Positions 1 to 13,018 of a stretch of 64,000 nt of DNA are shown here, one piece after another (the first letter of the stretch is position 1; each line of letters starts with the position of its first letter). Below the pieces are notes generated by a model. The model worked only from the letters and a program-made list of their open reading frames with translations. It searched no databases and was not told where the DNA came from. Made by a program: the position numbers and the translations under genes. Source of the stretch: Mesodorylaimus sp. YZB2_4. Its lineage: Eukaryota; Nematoda; Enoplea; Dorylaimida; Dorylaimidae. Location of the stretch: positions 458,254-522,253 of the forward strand of contig JASANH010001389.1 of NCBI GenBank assembly GCA_030248295.1, given 5' to 3'.

Positions 1-3000
1 GATGCTTCAAAAGATTAGGTACAACGACACAGGGTGCCACGCCACAGCACTGCGTGGGCAAGAACAAGAGTGCTAGACGCGAGAAATCAAGAAAGGGTTT
101 CTGCCAGCGGACACCTGCTCTCACCTTACTTTTTCCCCTATCACATCAAAATACCTTTACATGTCTAATCATGCACGAGCAATACCTGTGATTGAGGACT
201 ATTTTTCTTGTCTATATTCGCGAGTTAGAAGTGCTATGGCAGGGGCAAGGCAAATGGCATTGTGCTCGAAAGACCAAAACAGTGAGTGGTAGCAAGATGC
301 CTTCGTAGGGTACTCGCTCTGCTAGCAGCTGGCTGAAAATCAGTGCAGGTGGAGAGGGCAACAGGAGATTGACCTCTAAGCAGCTGCCTATTCGCAAGAC
401 CAGCACAGATATGGCGGTAGCAATTAGAAAACCTGGTCTTCTCAAGACTTTGGCCTGGCTCCCACTAGTATCATTCCGCACCGACTCCGACGTAGCCCCG
501 CAAAACAATAAAGACGTAGTTTCCTGAAAGTCATTTTTAAAGCATTCATTTTCCATTATCTGAGAAACAATCTAGTTTCTAGCATTTGATAAGAAAGGAG
601 AGAAATAAAATGGCCTTTGTCTAATCAAGCAAAATGACCCGCACGCATCAACGATCTCGAGACGAGTGAAGCGAGGATGGCTAAGGAATAGAGACTGAGA
701 CAGGTCTCGTGATCACCTCAGCGTTCGCCAACAGGACAAATGGCTAGCGGCCATGAGCTTTTTCAGTAATTCCTCAGAAGTTGGTATTAGCCTGCAGCTG
801 TTGGCACGAGGGCGCCAGTTGACGGAGTATAGATGCAATGGCGATCCCGCAGAGAGTCAAGGGTACATCTTCTGCGTTTTGGTCCAGGCGGACAAGCCAG
901 TCTCCGAATGCTGGATGTCGATGTGACAAATTCAGACAAGATTCACCCACCGTAAAAGGGACCTTTGCGCCAAAGGCCTTCAGTATGTCGCACTCTTGCC
1001 GGGCCAAGAACGACGAGGAACCAGTTTCCAATTTGGCTCTCTGAAAACCTGCCATGATCATAACCAGCTAAAAAGTCTTGACTAAAATATTAAAAACTTT
1101 ACTTCCTCATAAATATCTTGAGTGAGCACTTTCTCGAAGAATTCAGCAATTCACGAAGTTCGGCTCTCGTCAACATGCATTCGAATTCAAAACCTCAATC
1201 CAACTTCTCCAAATAGCGTAAATAACTTCGTAATAGATCTAGTCAGCGGAGACACAGGAGGCAGTTTGGATAGCTTTCTACCGAAAATTGAGTTTAACCA
1301 AGCGAAAATTGAGTCTTCACATTGCCATCCCTCTCACTGCGTCCGTCATCCGTCCTAATCGCCACCTCGTTATTGTGCGATTATTGACAGCACACGGGCC
1401 AACACACTCGTCGAGCCAAATTAGGTTTACATACACAAGATGTTATTAGCTCGACCGTGATCGTTTTACAGCCCTTGCCAAATGCCGACCAGAATAGTCC
1501 ACTTCTCTTGCGTGCTTTTATGAAAACGAGAAATGCGAAATTTAAAATATAAACATATTGAGATGGCCGATTCACCAAGTCCCTTCTCCTTCTCCATATC
1601 GCTAGCTAGCATGAACAGAACGCCATACTTCATTTTTATACTCAAGCACCACATGCGCGCTCAGGGAGCACAAGGAGGAGCATGCGCGAAATAAAAAAAT
1701 CAAGGCACAATAAAAAAGATACGCGTAGATAAGCTGTCGAAAATGCGTCTAATCAGACAGTGCCGCGTCTTAACTGGATTCCGTACAGAGATGACCAAAA
1801 AAACTAAGCTTTGCTTGAAGCCCTCATAAAAGTGCCATGGGATGATAAAGTGATGGGTGGCACACGTTCTGGCATTTGAGCGCAAATCAAATCTTTGCAA
1901 AAAGGGCACATTCAGAGTAAACCAAAAAACGGTTACGCCCATCTAAAAATGAGGATCAGCCAACCCTAATGAGACCATCATTTAAGTACAGCTTCAGGGC
2001 CTGAATGTGCACGTTCAAGATTAGATCTATCATTTTTCAGAATAGGCTCCGTCCACACTAGAACGAATACAAGTAACGAACATCACCAAAACAGTTGAGA
2101 TTTAGAAATGATGAAGTCCAAACCAATCACCAAGTCAATTGGTTGTCCTAATTGATCTCGTCCAAACATTGACCTGGGAATGCACAAGGTCGTGTGCAAA
2201 CGGAGATGCGGGACACGAATACAAAAGCCGCGGCGAGGAGGACGCATGCAGTACGCATCCTAGGTGTATCTCGAGCACGACATCGATTCATAAGAACAAA
2301 TGAGAGCCCTCTGATTGTGTCATCGATTGATACCACGATCAGAGGGCTCATCGATCGATCACACGATGACAATTAACGGATCTGATTCGGTGGACGAAAA
2401 ATCTGAGATCCAGAAAAATTCCTGCAACAAAATGACAGTTTTTCTAATTTGTAAAGAATGCGTTCGCTGTCCAGAGGCTTGTCCTTTCTGGCGCAAAAGG
2501 CGCCGCCTTCTTTTGTCGCATTTTATCAGCTGCAGCACCAAAACGACTTTTACCCTCAGACCCCATCTCGCTTCGAGCCTACAGTAGTCCGTCGTAACAC
2601 TACTCGTTTCCGTGACCCAGCCCCCATGTTCGTGGCAAGTGATCATCTCCAACACAGCCATTCAACCAACGCATTGATTATTCAATCAAAAAACCAATCA
2701 TATCCAAAATCGCGAGATGAAAAAACGAGCAACGCGTTAGTTAAAAAGAGAATCAATATATCACGTACCATAGCATCTGTAATAAGGTGCACTAACCTGC
2801 TTGTTCTATTCCTCCTTGCAATACACTATTATAAATTTACAATATATACCCTTCCCCATCAAGCGCTCACTCAGTCAATACAATGCATACTCCTCCAATA
2901 AAAATGCATAGCAAATATGAAAACTGCGCATCCGCCGCGCCAGCAGTTATCCATATACCCGCATATTAGCTCAATACACAACAAACAAAATAATTAGGTT

Positions 3001-3221
3001 ACAATGAACATGTCAGTAATTTCAAAAAATCGATTACGATAATGAACAGCGAACAGTCTTAATCCCAAACAATCAATGCAAGTGTACATCTAATCGAAAA
3101 ATGTCTATAATATTGCGCAACCGGATTTCAAATAATGCCATGCGTTAGCTAATGTATTGCCACTATAACCTACACCGGGTTCACCCACACTCTCGTTCCC
3201 ACTGTCTTCTTCGCTCGGTAG
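1..3221. other. gene-poor flank downstream of ACC
   Basis: No convincing gene is seen. Open frames up to 147 codons exist (for example around 2458-2901 +), but they show no recognisable domain, overlap frames on the other strand and have no splice context linking them. The only structured element is the inverted repeat near 2301-2350. The stretch from about 2650 to 3200 is AT-rich, as expected for sequence 3' of the acetyl-CoA carboxylase gene. Confidence 0.6.
2301..2350. repeat. short imperfect inverted repeat
   Basis: A 12-bp arm GAGCCCTCTGAT (2303-2314) is matched exactly in reverse complement at 2338-2349. The pairing continues with a small bulge and one mismatch, around a loop of about 23 nt. 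It could form a hairpin or be a remnant of a mobile element. No function can be assigned. Confidence 0.7.
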
Positions 3222-6200
3222 TCATTGCGCATCGTCCTGCTGAAATCCGCGACTAGCAAATATTTTCGCCAATTCTGTGCACTGACTGTAACTAAGCTGC
3301 TCTGACAATTTTACAATCGTGTCCATGAGCACTTCCGGATTCGAAGACACCAACCTGAAACAAGGAACCGTCAGCGCATGGCGAGCAATAAGGCAGTTGG
3401 CAGAGAACGTACTTTTCAACGTTGTGCACAATCGATTCACGATGAAGGCACGCCAACGTTTCCTGGGTCATCGAAGTGGCATTTCCCTCCTGCAGTTGTT
3501 GCTCCCACCACAACGTCACGTTTTTGTCATCGTCCCAATTATTGTTTGTCTTAAAAAGGGCACTAGCAAATACACTCGTCATGCTCACGTTCGCTTTCCC
3601 ATCCGCACTCTCTTCTGAAAATTCTAAAGCACAAACAGCACCACTTACCTGTCCTTCCCGATCAGTCGCGTACCAACGCCGTATCCTAGCATCCACTTGC
3701 CCGTCGCTTAAATCGGGAAATGACGCGCGAATTTGCGACTTGACCTTTTCCTCTGATAAGCGACGTCTCAAACGCCAATAGAATTTTTGTCTGGCATTCA
3801 CCCACGGTATAATTCTCTGAAAACAACATGTCATAGTTCCCAATCGGAAAACCAACCAGACCAAGCCTCACCATAATCACATTCTTCTCCAACATCCTTC
3901 CACCAGCCGTATCATGCAGATCAACGAACTGTACGGCCACGCTGTGATAAATCGGCATCAAATGCTCTTCCCGACTCTTCAAATCTTTCTGCAACGATGC
4001 ACGCTTGTCGGCACCTCCATCCACCGATCCGTCGATCGACTGGATTTCCTTGAGCAATCGTTGACACACGGGGTCGCATCGATGCATGGCCTTTTGCAAA
4101 TCCTTGAAACGGAATTTGATCTCGACTGTTCCTTCCGGTTCCAGAACGTTGCCCCTAAAATCATCGAATGCTTAGACCTTCAAGTACACAACGAACATCA
4201 GGTGCTAACTCACCTTGCATCGTTATCGGCATACATCTCCATGTATCGCGAATTGATGGCTGGATCGACCACAACCCACGCACCACCTCGTAACTCACCG
4301 TACGGCGGGATATACACGAAGACTGGTTGCTTATATTCTCGCAAACCGTCAACGATATAAGCTCCGAATTTGACTACTTGATCGAACATGTCTGAAAACA
4401 ACAAGTCTTTATGACCAGGTAAACGGAAAGACCCAAAAGCTATAAAGCTTACCTTTCATTCCGCCCGAAAATCCCCTCCAATTCGCAAAAATAAATAAAG
4501 GCAGTCCCTCCCGATTGAAATCTTTGATAGCTTGCGCAGTCTTGTAAGCCGAGTCGGGGAACCACACTTGACCAGCCTGAACAATAACCTTGGCCTCCGA
4601 ATCCAACGTAGCCGGGTCAGCTGGCACTTCCACTTCGACCGTCCGTGTCTCCACCGCGATCACAGCCGTCGGTATACCGCCCAATCTGGCCCGTCCACAG
4701 ACAACAGTCTTGGCCCATCCAGCCATAATTTCCGTCCACGAACCGCGGTCGAAGAATCCCGATTCCCAATATCCGGTCGACGGATTCACACGGCCTTCCA
4801 ACATCCATCGAGGATCATACGGATTCCTGGTCGGGCAGAACTCGATTTCTCGATCGATCGAATCGATTGGAACAGTGCACGGCAAATCGGCGTATCTTCG
4901 TTTTGGTATGTAGGACAACCACTTCAGAATCATGTACACACCATCGTAGTCATTGTGGGACACTGCGTGCGATACGCCATTGTTGTGCATGATTTGGATA
5001 CCGCCCAGCTGGTTGTTGGACGTGTAGACTTCTCGCCCCAACAGCTTGTTCAAGGCTGGTGCTCCGGTCAATATGATATGACTATTCTCCACTTGAATCG
5101 TACGCTGACCCAGTCGAACGAGATAAGCGCCGATGCCCACCGTCCGACAAGTGACTAGGCTTATTGTACATACTTCATTGTACGCATCCGACGTTTCACC
5201 AGCGATCATACCAGAACCTTTCAAATTCTCCACTCCAATGCTTTCCTCACGGCCAATTATATCAGTTATTTTGTACCTGAAACTGATATTCCGCCATCAG
5301 TCCGATTTTTACACTTACATTCCTATTCAACACTAGAACCCAACTTACCTCTGTTCACCATCGTCTTCCACCAACTCGCCCTTGACGACATTCCCAGTGG
5401 AGTTCAATCGATTGTAATCTTCCGGCGTCAAATACAAATATTTGAATCCTTTCTCCAAACATTCCGTATCCTCCCACGCGATGCGGAAACAATCTTTCAC
5501 ATCTTCCGATAAGCCAATCCTGGCACCACTGTTTCCAGCAACGTAGACGCGTGGGACCCCAGTGCGACGACTCAATTCGGATGCCTTCTGGAACAGCTCA
5601 TCTTCTCTCACACCGAAACTTCCAATCAAATAGGTCATATCATTGGCAATAACGATAACTTCCCGTCCCTCGTCCGGATATTCGGGCGTGCGCAAGGTCA
5701 ATTTCCAAGCCACCATGCCGCATTCATTCTCGCCAGGAAGGCGGGTCATTTCCTAAACAAGAATCATTTTTCATTCCGCCTACTTCCTAAATCTATTTAT
5801 TGCAGTCGAGCTCGGATAATTGCGGCCGCTTGGTAGTCAGAAAAAGTTGCAATTATCCAAAGGTGCAATTTTATATGTTACGCATAGCCCAAAGAATCAG
5901 GGAATCAGGACTTGTTACAATTATCCGAAGTCGACTGCATGACTTAAGTCACATACCTGCAACTGGCCTCTCGAATCCAAGACTAATTCTACGCACGACA
6001 AAATTTCCACAGTATTCGGCTCGTCGTCATGCCGACTACGCTCAATATTGTATTCCTTCCACAACTTTATCAAAGCTTGCCTGAACATCTCCGGGATATC
6101 GTACACGTAAGTCGTTCCCATTTTCTGAGCCATATATCTTTTCTGTTGCATATGATCTTTCGTTTGATACGGCGTACTGACTGGCAACGAGTGCAAAGGA

Positions 6201-9200
6201 CCAGGTTTGGCTCCATCCCAGGTTACGAATTTCACTTGTCCATTTTCTTCGTCGATGACTTCTTGATACAAATGCAAATCCAAATAATAACCGCTCTCGT
6301 TCGATACGGTCAAATGCATTGGTATGGCCGGACCGTTCGGTGCGAGACGAACGGCAAACTTCAATTCGGCTTGCAGCACGCGCAATTTCCACAAGCGACT
6401 TCCATAACGCAATATAATATCACGAACCGTATCGACCACTTTTTGCGGATCCAAAGTGACCGTTGGAGCGAAATTCAAGAAAATATGATTACAATCGCAT
6501 CGACGAGCATCCGGATACGACAAAGCCACATCCAACTCGTCCATGGCTTCCAACAGGATTCGTTCACCTTCATTCTTCATGTACTCGAATGACGCCTCTT
6601 TGGAAATCAAATCCGAATGGCGAATAATACTTCTCAAAAATAGTCGCTGATCGCTGACCTCTTGACCATGCGCTGATCTAGCCGTTCCCAAATACACGTG
6701 CATGCGTTGATTAGCTGTCGGTACAGCTTGCAACGTGAAATTCTTCATTCGATTGATCTCCAACTGGAAAGCTAAGGCCGGTTCCAAATGTCGATAAATC
6801 TTATCCTCCTTGAACTGATCGCGGGCACGGAACGTGAAGTATCTCGGGAAACGTCTTTTCTCCAAGGCCATAAACGTCATTCTTCGAATTCTTCTCTCCA
6901 ACAAAGTCGCCTTCTGGTCGTAACAAAATTGTTGAACTTTAGCCGCCAGCTCTTGATCCTTCAAATTTCCTTCCGTTTCGTTCAAACGTATGGCCACGTT
7001 CAAAATGTAAATAGGTTCATCCACTTTCGAGTCATCTCCATCGCCAGCAGTCGACGAGAACGAATTTTTCATATAGCTACTTCTTTCTTCATTACACGTT
7101 AAACTAACGCTCAACGTGAATCGATGCAATAAGTCGGCGAAACTTTGTTCAAATTCGCCAAACGTTTCGAAAACAGCCAAAATGCAAACGCGTTGACAAT
7201 TCGGCAAGTCGGGTAGGCTCAGTCCCAACAGATCGTCATCCACGCTTCGAATACGGCACATCATATCGCCCACGTTCTTTTTCTTTGTGCTCGCACGATT
7301 CGGATGCGTATTCGGCAATGTGAATTGATACTCGACAGCGCACGCCCCATTCACGAACTGGTGATTCTTCAAACAATTCAGCTCGTAGGCGATATAAGCT
7401 CGTCGCACATACACTTCCAGAGCGGCCATTCTTACTATCGGGTTGGCGTGGTAGAAGAAATCGTGCAGGACATCAAATATCGTTGTCTCTGATAAGATCA
7501 ACTTCGTCAAATTGTCCGGTTGGAACGAGTGACCATACTTGTCCACAGCAGACAGAAAGATCGATTCCACTTGATTGTGACGGGTATCGTACGATGGTTG
7601 ATGAGCGGCAATCAACACTTGACGAGCACGTAGGGCCACACGCGAATGCTCCGTCTTTCCCAATACCGTTAACTGTTCCAATACGGTTTTCAGTTCATCG
7701 GCCAGGCCAGGCTCGTAGGCGGAAATATGATCGATCAATGAGATGACCAATTGATTCTTCTTTTGAACTTGCGAATGCGAGAAAATAGCTCGTGTTACCT
7801 TGCTCATATCGTCCTTCCATTTTTCGCGCAGCACGCTGACACATTTGTCATATTGATACTGCTGGAAATACTTCTCCGTATTCAAATACTGCCGAAGCAA
7901 ATCGTTCAAAACGCTGCGCAAATGACTTCGAGTACCGCCTCGATAACTAAAATACAGCAGCCTTTAATCGACTCCCTCATTATCCATGAAATCCCGCATA
8001 CCTTTGAACCAATGCCAACAATGCATGAGTGGTCATAAAGAACATATCCCGGTCTTCGTTCTTTTGCAACTTAGCCGCATACTTGTCCAGCACATTAGCA
8101 ATTTGTTGAGCAGGAAACTGACACAACATCGACGTGATATTACCCGCGTAATTGACCATCAGCTGATTGATCTGCATGTCGACCTCTTGAGGCAATCGAC
8201 CAGATATCACAGACATCGCTTCCTGCAAACAAGCAGCATTCTTATTCCCACCGACTGTACGGCTTGCTGAAGGAAAACCCTTACCTGAAGCTCCAACAAT
8301 GGCAATAACGGGTCTTTCAAAATCGAAAATAATTTGTCCACACTCTCGCGCAGGTTTTGACTAAAATACGGTTCCGGCATCGTATAACCTTCCAAAATAT
8401 TGGTCAGGTGTTGAATAAGTTCACGGAACGTCTGATGCAATTTATCAGCGTTATTCGGAACTGGCGAATGGATCGGGAACAAATGTGTGTATCGAACAGC
8501 CTAAAATTCAATGCAAATCCTTCAATGCCTCAAGAAGCAGCCTCCAAGTTTGGCTCGCTTCAACCTCTGACATACAAAGAGACCCCAAACCCAAACATAA
8601 AAGCGACTTACCGTTTTCACGCGGTCAGGATTATCCAGAACGAGCCGTGCAATCGCTGTACCGGCACTTACGACGGCTCCAGGTCGTTTGATATAATGAA
8701 CACTAAAAACTCGCGGTTCAATCAGTCCAGTAAAACTTAAGACCTTATTTCTTACTGTCCACTCTCAGGCGCGTTCAATGTCATGATCATCTTCATGACT
8801 TCGATCTCCGCGTATGGCTTATCGGCATCGACGTGTCCGCCGTCATCTACCACATAACGAACCAATTTTCCAGCAGATGGCGATCTGGAAGATCAAAAAC
8901 CCCCACATGGCAATCTGAAACCAATTGCTATCATCACGCCACAGCATACCGTACCTCAATTGCGTGGGATCATTCGTTTTTTCAAAGACTATTGTCTGAT
9001 TGCCAATTTGCACGCGAAATTTGTCCACTTCTTCTTTCATAAAACAAGTATACGAGTTGAAGTTGTACGAAATCAATAAACCACCATCAGCCATAGCGTA
9101 GTATTCAATTTCAATACCACTGCCGTTCATCATCAAAAAATATTTCTTCGGTCCACTACGCGTGACCTAAAATACCAACTCCACTTCCTATCGATCGAAA

Positions 9201-12200
9201 ATATGCCCTAATCAGAACATTCGCACCTGAACACAATACTTGACACCATCATGCGTCAGTTCCACGTCAATTGTGTCTGTCAATGAATTTGCAGGAAGAA
9301 CTTGACCTCTAAAATAACGAGTAATCACTTGAAACAGTCGAACATTTCGTGAGACCGGTGAGCCATACCTCTCCAATGATGACTGAAAGGTCTGGAACGC
9401 GTTCACCAGTTGAATATCGGCGATCAGAACCGATGCACACATGACACCAACAATTACGTCTGGTTTCTCAGCCTAAAATCGAGAACGTTTCAGAAACCAG
9501 CAGGCACTCAGCAAGCAACTGTTTCGCACTGCCCTACCTTCACTTTCTCCGCAATCAGTTTATCCAACCAGGCAGTATCGAAATCGTTTTCAATAAAGTC
9601 TTCCGTTTCTAACAGTTTGATCAAGTATTCCACAGTTGTGCGGAAATCACCACGAATCGACAACTCTTTCAAAGCAAGAGCCATGTTCCTAAAGAAAAAC
9701 TAGCATTAATGTTTTCCTCATTCACGAAGTAGAAGAACCTTAAGTGCTTACGCTCTAGCATCATCACGATTCTCTCCCCACGAAAAACAATGCCCAAACT
9801 GAGAATCAGCGAACTCGTGCAAACCACCAGCTGCGCTAACGCTGAAATAGCCCCACACGTTTTTGCTGCTCCTAAAGTTCAATTCTTGAACAGTTCCCGA
9901 GCTCGGTTGAAAGCCTGTAAAAAAGAAGAAATTCCCGCATCAAAGGCTACATGCACACAAGGGGAACATTAGAATAACATTCATACCTTCGTCAGGATTC
10001 TCGCTAGTGATCCTAGCCGCAATCACGTGGCCTCGTGGAACAGGCTTTGACGGCGGCTCGTCGAATTCCAACGGCGAATCGCCCCACGAGCTGGCCCCAT
10101 AGAGCAACCGTATGTCCTTGATTCGGTGCAATGGCAGGCCCATAGCAATTTGCAGTTGAGCCGCTGGTAGATTCACATTGGCCACCATCTCCGTACATGG
10201 ATGCTCGACTTGAAGACGAGGATTCAATTCAAGGAAGTAATATTCTTGCGTATCCGGCATGTACAAATACTCGACAGTGCCCGCGCTAACGTAGCCGACC
10301 ATTTTCGCCAATCTTATAGCATCCTAAACAACTCTCGCTGCTTCCATTGCTTTCAGTCTACAAAATCCAACGCACCTGTTCCATCCTTTCAAAAATTTCT
10401 GGTGGTGCAATGGTTGTCGGCGCTTCTTCGATAATTTTCTGATGACGTCGTTGAATCGAACAATCACGACCGAATAGAGATATAGCATTGCCATAGCAAT
10501 CAGCCAGAACTTGTACTTCCAAATGCCTCGCGTTGCTGGCCAACTTCATCACAAATATCGGAGAACCGGGAACTTCAGCTTGCACCTAAAACATACGTCA
10601 TTTTGCATTCACCACCCACGAACCATCGCTGTCACACGATACCATACCTGATAGAACTGCGTAGAAAACGTTTCGATGCATTCACATTTACGAATCCCTT
10701 TTCCTCCACCGCCTTCAGACGCCTTGATCATCACAGGAAAACCAATTTTCGACACAATCTAGAAATATAGAATCTGACTCTCCACTGACGAAGCCTATCC
10801 AGTACTCTAAACCCTTATCCATTCGCTAACAAATCGATCGACAAAGCCCCAACACCTTACCTTAAGGCCTTCCTCGGCAGTTCGTATGCACGCCAGATCG
10901 TACAAGTCACGTGGCACAACTATCTTCTTTCCACGCCTCATATCCTCCTCCGTCCACGCAACGCGTAAACCGGATCCGCTCCACTGCAGCGTTGGTATAT
11001 CGAGCGTTTGCGCTACGATAGAACTAGCGATCTTGTCTCCCAATGCCCACATGGCTTTGGCTGGCGGACCTACAATAAACAAAGTCCCACATCTACCCTA
11101 CCCAGCCTAAACAAAATATCCATACCGATAAAGACGATGCCGTGCTTCTTCAGCAAATCGGGCAATTCCGGGTTCTCCGACGCGTGGCCCCAACCTGCCC
11201 AAACGGCCTGCACTTCCATTTTCTCCGCCTTGTCCAAGATCAACTTCGTGTTTGCATAATTATTGTTGTTCGTGCCACCAGGAACGCATACGATCGAATC
11301 GGCCATGCGAATATACTCTGCAGAGACAGACCTATTAGAACATTCAAACTTGCAAGCTTTCGTTTTGAGAATTCTTATCACATCTGCAGATTATCCATAC
11401 CCCGTTTTAGCACATTCCCAGCTCTATCGTAAACAGCCCTTGCCCAGAAGCCAGGCAGCCCCCGTCTGTCATGTTTTTCACTTCGAACTTAGGCCTTTTT
11501 CGAGGCCCAAGTGAATTTCTATACTTACCCGCATTAGCTTTCATATCTTCCGGCGTCACCATGGCAACAAATTTTATAGCTCGATCATTTCGGAATACCT
11601 CATATGCCCAACGACGTATCGATCTCATGCATTTCACAGCCGCGATGCCATTATTTGCAATCAAAACCTGCAATGACAAATCCACATTTCCATTTCCTGC
11701 TCCAGCCCCATGCAATCAATCTAGCAAACACTCGACTCGGCTTACCTTACTAATAACAGTTGTGCCACCAAATTTCTTCACAAATTCTTCCGGCGTAGCA
11801 GCCATATTCAATTCCCTCGTATCAAATGAACCGTTGCGACCATAGCCACCCGGCGTGCCACCGACTCGATAACCATACATTCGAGATATGCTCGTAGAAG
11901 ACATAGTACATCTGAAAAGAAAAAGGAACACTACATATACGCCCTTAATTAGATCTCTATCGATTTCTTTACAAAACGTACGTACAACACATCACACCAA
12001 ATACGGTCTACACGAGCCAGTGCATAAGCGGTTTCTATCAGGCAACAATTTAAACTACTAAACTATGCATGCGCCTGAGAAAAATATTTACGCGCCCACT
12101 TTGAGAACATCGCTGATGGTACGCCAGGCCAGGCAGCCAAGAGTTTAAATGCACGATTAAGCTATAGTAGCTAATCTACAATCCCTTGGTTCACGCGTAG

Positions 12201-13018
12201 CACTTATCAGATGCAACAACTCCCACGCCATTCGATTGGCTGGAACCTTCCCAACCGAATGTTGTCTCACCGTTAGGAGAATTCCACTCGATCCCTTCAT
12301 ATTAACCCCAATCGTGAGAATGAAGGGATCGGGGCACCCACAAGCGTTAATCTACGCCAAAGCTAGGATTCGATTGTTTCTAAGAACTAATCGCAGCATT
12401 CGTTACCACGCCCGACACGACCAACATGCAGTATATGAGATGAGAACACTTACGATCCCTCTCGTCCGCCTATTCCAATAGTGGAATGGCGCCTGAAAAC
12501 CAAAAAATCAGAAAACGAGTTAGGGTGCGGATTCAGCTTGATCGTGTTACAGCAAAGGATCGAGACAAACTCACATTACACAACTGAATGAATAACGTAT
12601 GCCCCCTTCACCGTGTCTATACCCAACGAGACATGCATGCACGATAAGGAAGTGCCAGAACACGAACCTGACCCAAACTTATCCTTGCTCTGGCTCACCT
12701 GATCGGTTGTGGTTTCATAACAACTCCACCGTCAGGCATTGTACGAAATCCAGCGATAGGCCCCTTCTCCGTCCCAGTTCTTTGCTGCTCCTGATCATGC
12801 GATTGATCCGAATCCGACGCGCCACCATCGCTACTCGCACTGTGGCAAATAAAAGATGCCCTTTTGCCATCGGAAGATTGAACATCGTCCACTCCACCCT
12901 TCGGCGACACCATCGTGGCCGCATTCTCAACGTGCATCTCGCCTTCGTGTTCCTCATCATGCTCGTGTATCGTTTCCGATTTGAAATTCCCGCCAGAAGC
13001 GGTCCTCGAATCCATCAT
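3222..13018 (-). CDS. ACC: acetyl-CoA carboxylase (multidomain, animal type)
   Basis: This enzyme makes malonyl-CoA from acetyl-CoA, bicarbonate and ATP, the committed step of fatty-acid synthesis. My model has 24 exons: 13018-12699, 11911-11746, 11667-11529, 11317-11126, 11069-10861, 10758-10648, 10585-10376, 10323-9987, 9914-9752, 9688-9538, 9472-9369, 9308-9227, 9166-8955, 8884-8756, 8702-8612, 8500-8285, 8222-8002, 7946-5957, 5752-5349, 5276-4453, 4391-4214, 4154-3872, 3816-3413 and 3354-3222. They total 7,269 nt, or 2,422 aa plus stop, the usual animal length. Biotin carboxylase starts near residue 160 ([20 protein letters not shown]), with ATP-grasp [10 protein letters not shown] near 355 and [11 protein letters not shown] near 480. 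The biotin-carrier motif EVMKM, with its biotinylated Lys, is near 830. A central domain and a carboxyltransferase (about 1680-2240; motifs [24 protein letters not shown]) follow. No catalytic motif is lost. Exon 1 encodes an acidic Ser-rich extension; a second in-frame ATG at 11904 could start a shorter isoform. Confidence 0.96.
12289..12331. repeat. perfect 12-bp inverted repeat in ACC intron 1
   Basis: CGATCCCTTCAT (12289-12300) is followed after 19 nt by its exact reverse complement ATGAAGGGATCG (12320-12331). It lies in the 787-nt first intron of the carboxylase gene, which is long for this gene and would hold any promoter of a shorter isoform. A regulatory role is only a possibility. 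Confidence 0.7.

Noticed and set aside
2458-2901. 147-codon open frame on the + strand
   Set aside because: No domain, signal peptide or splice continuity, and overlaps open frames on the other strand in AT-rich sequence.
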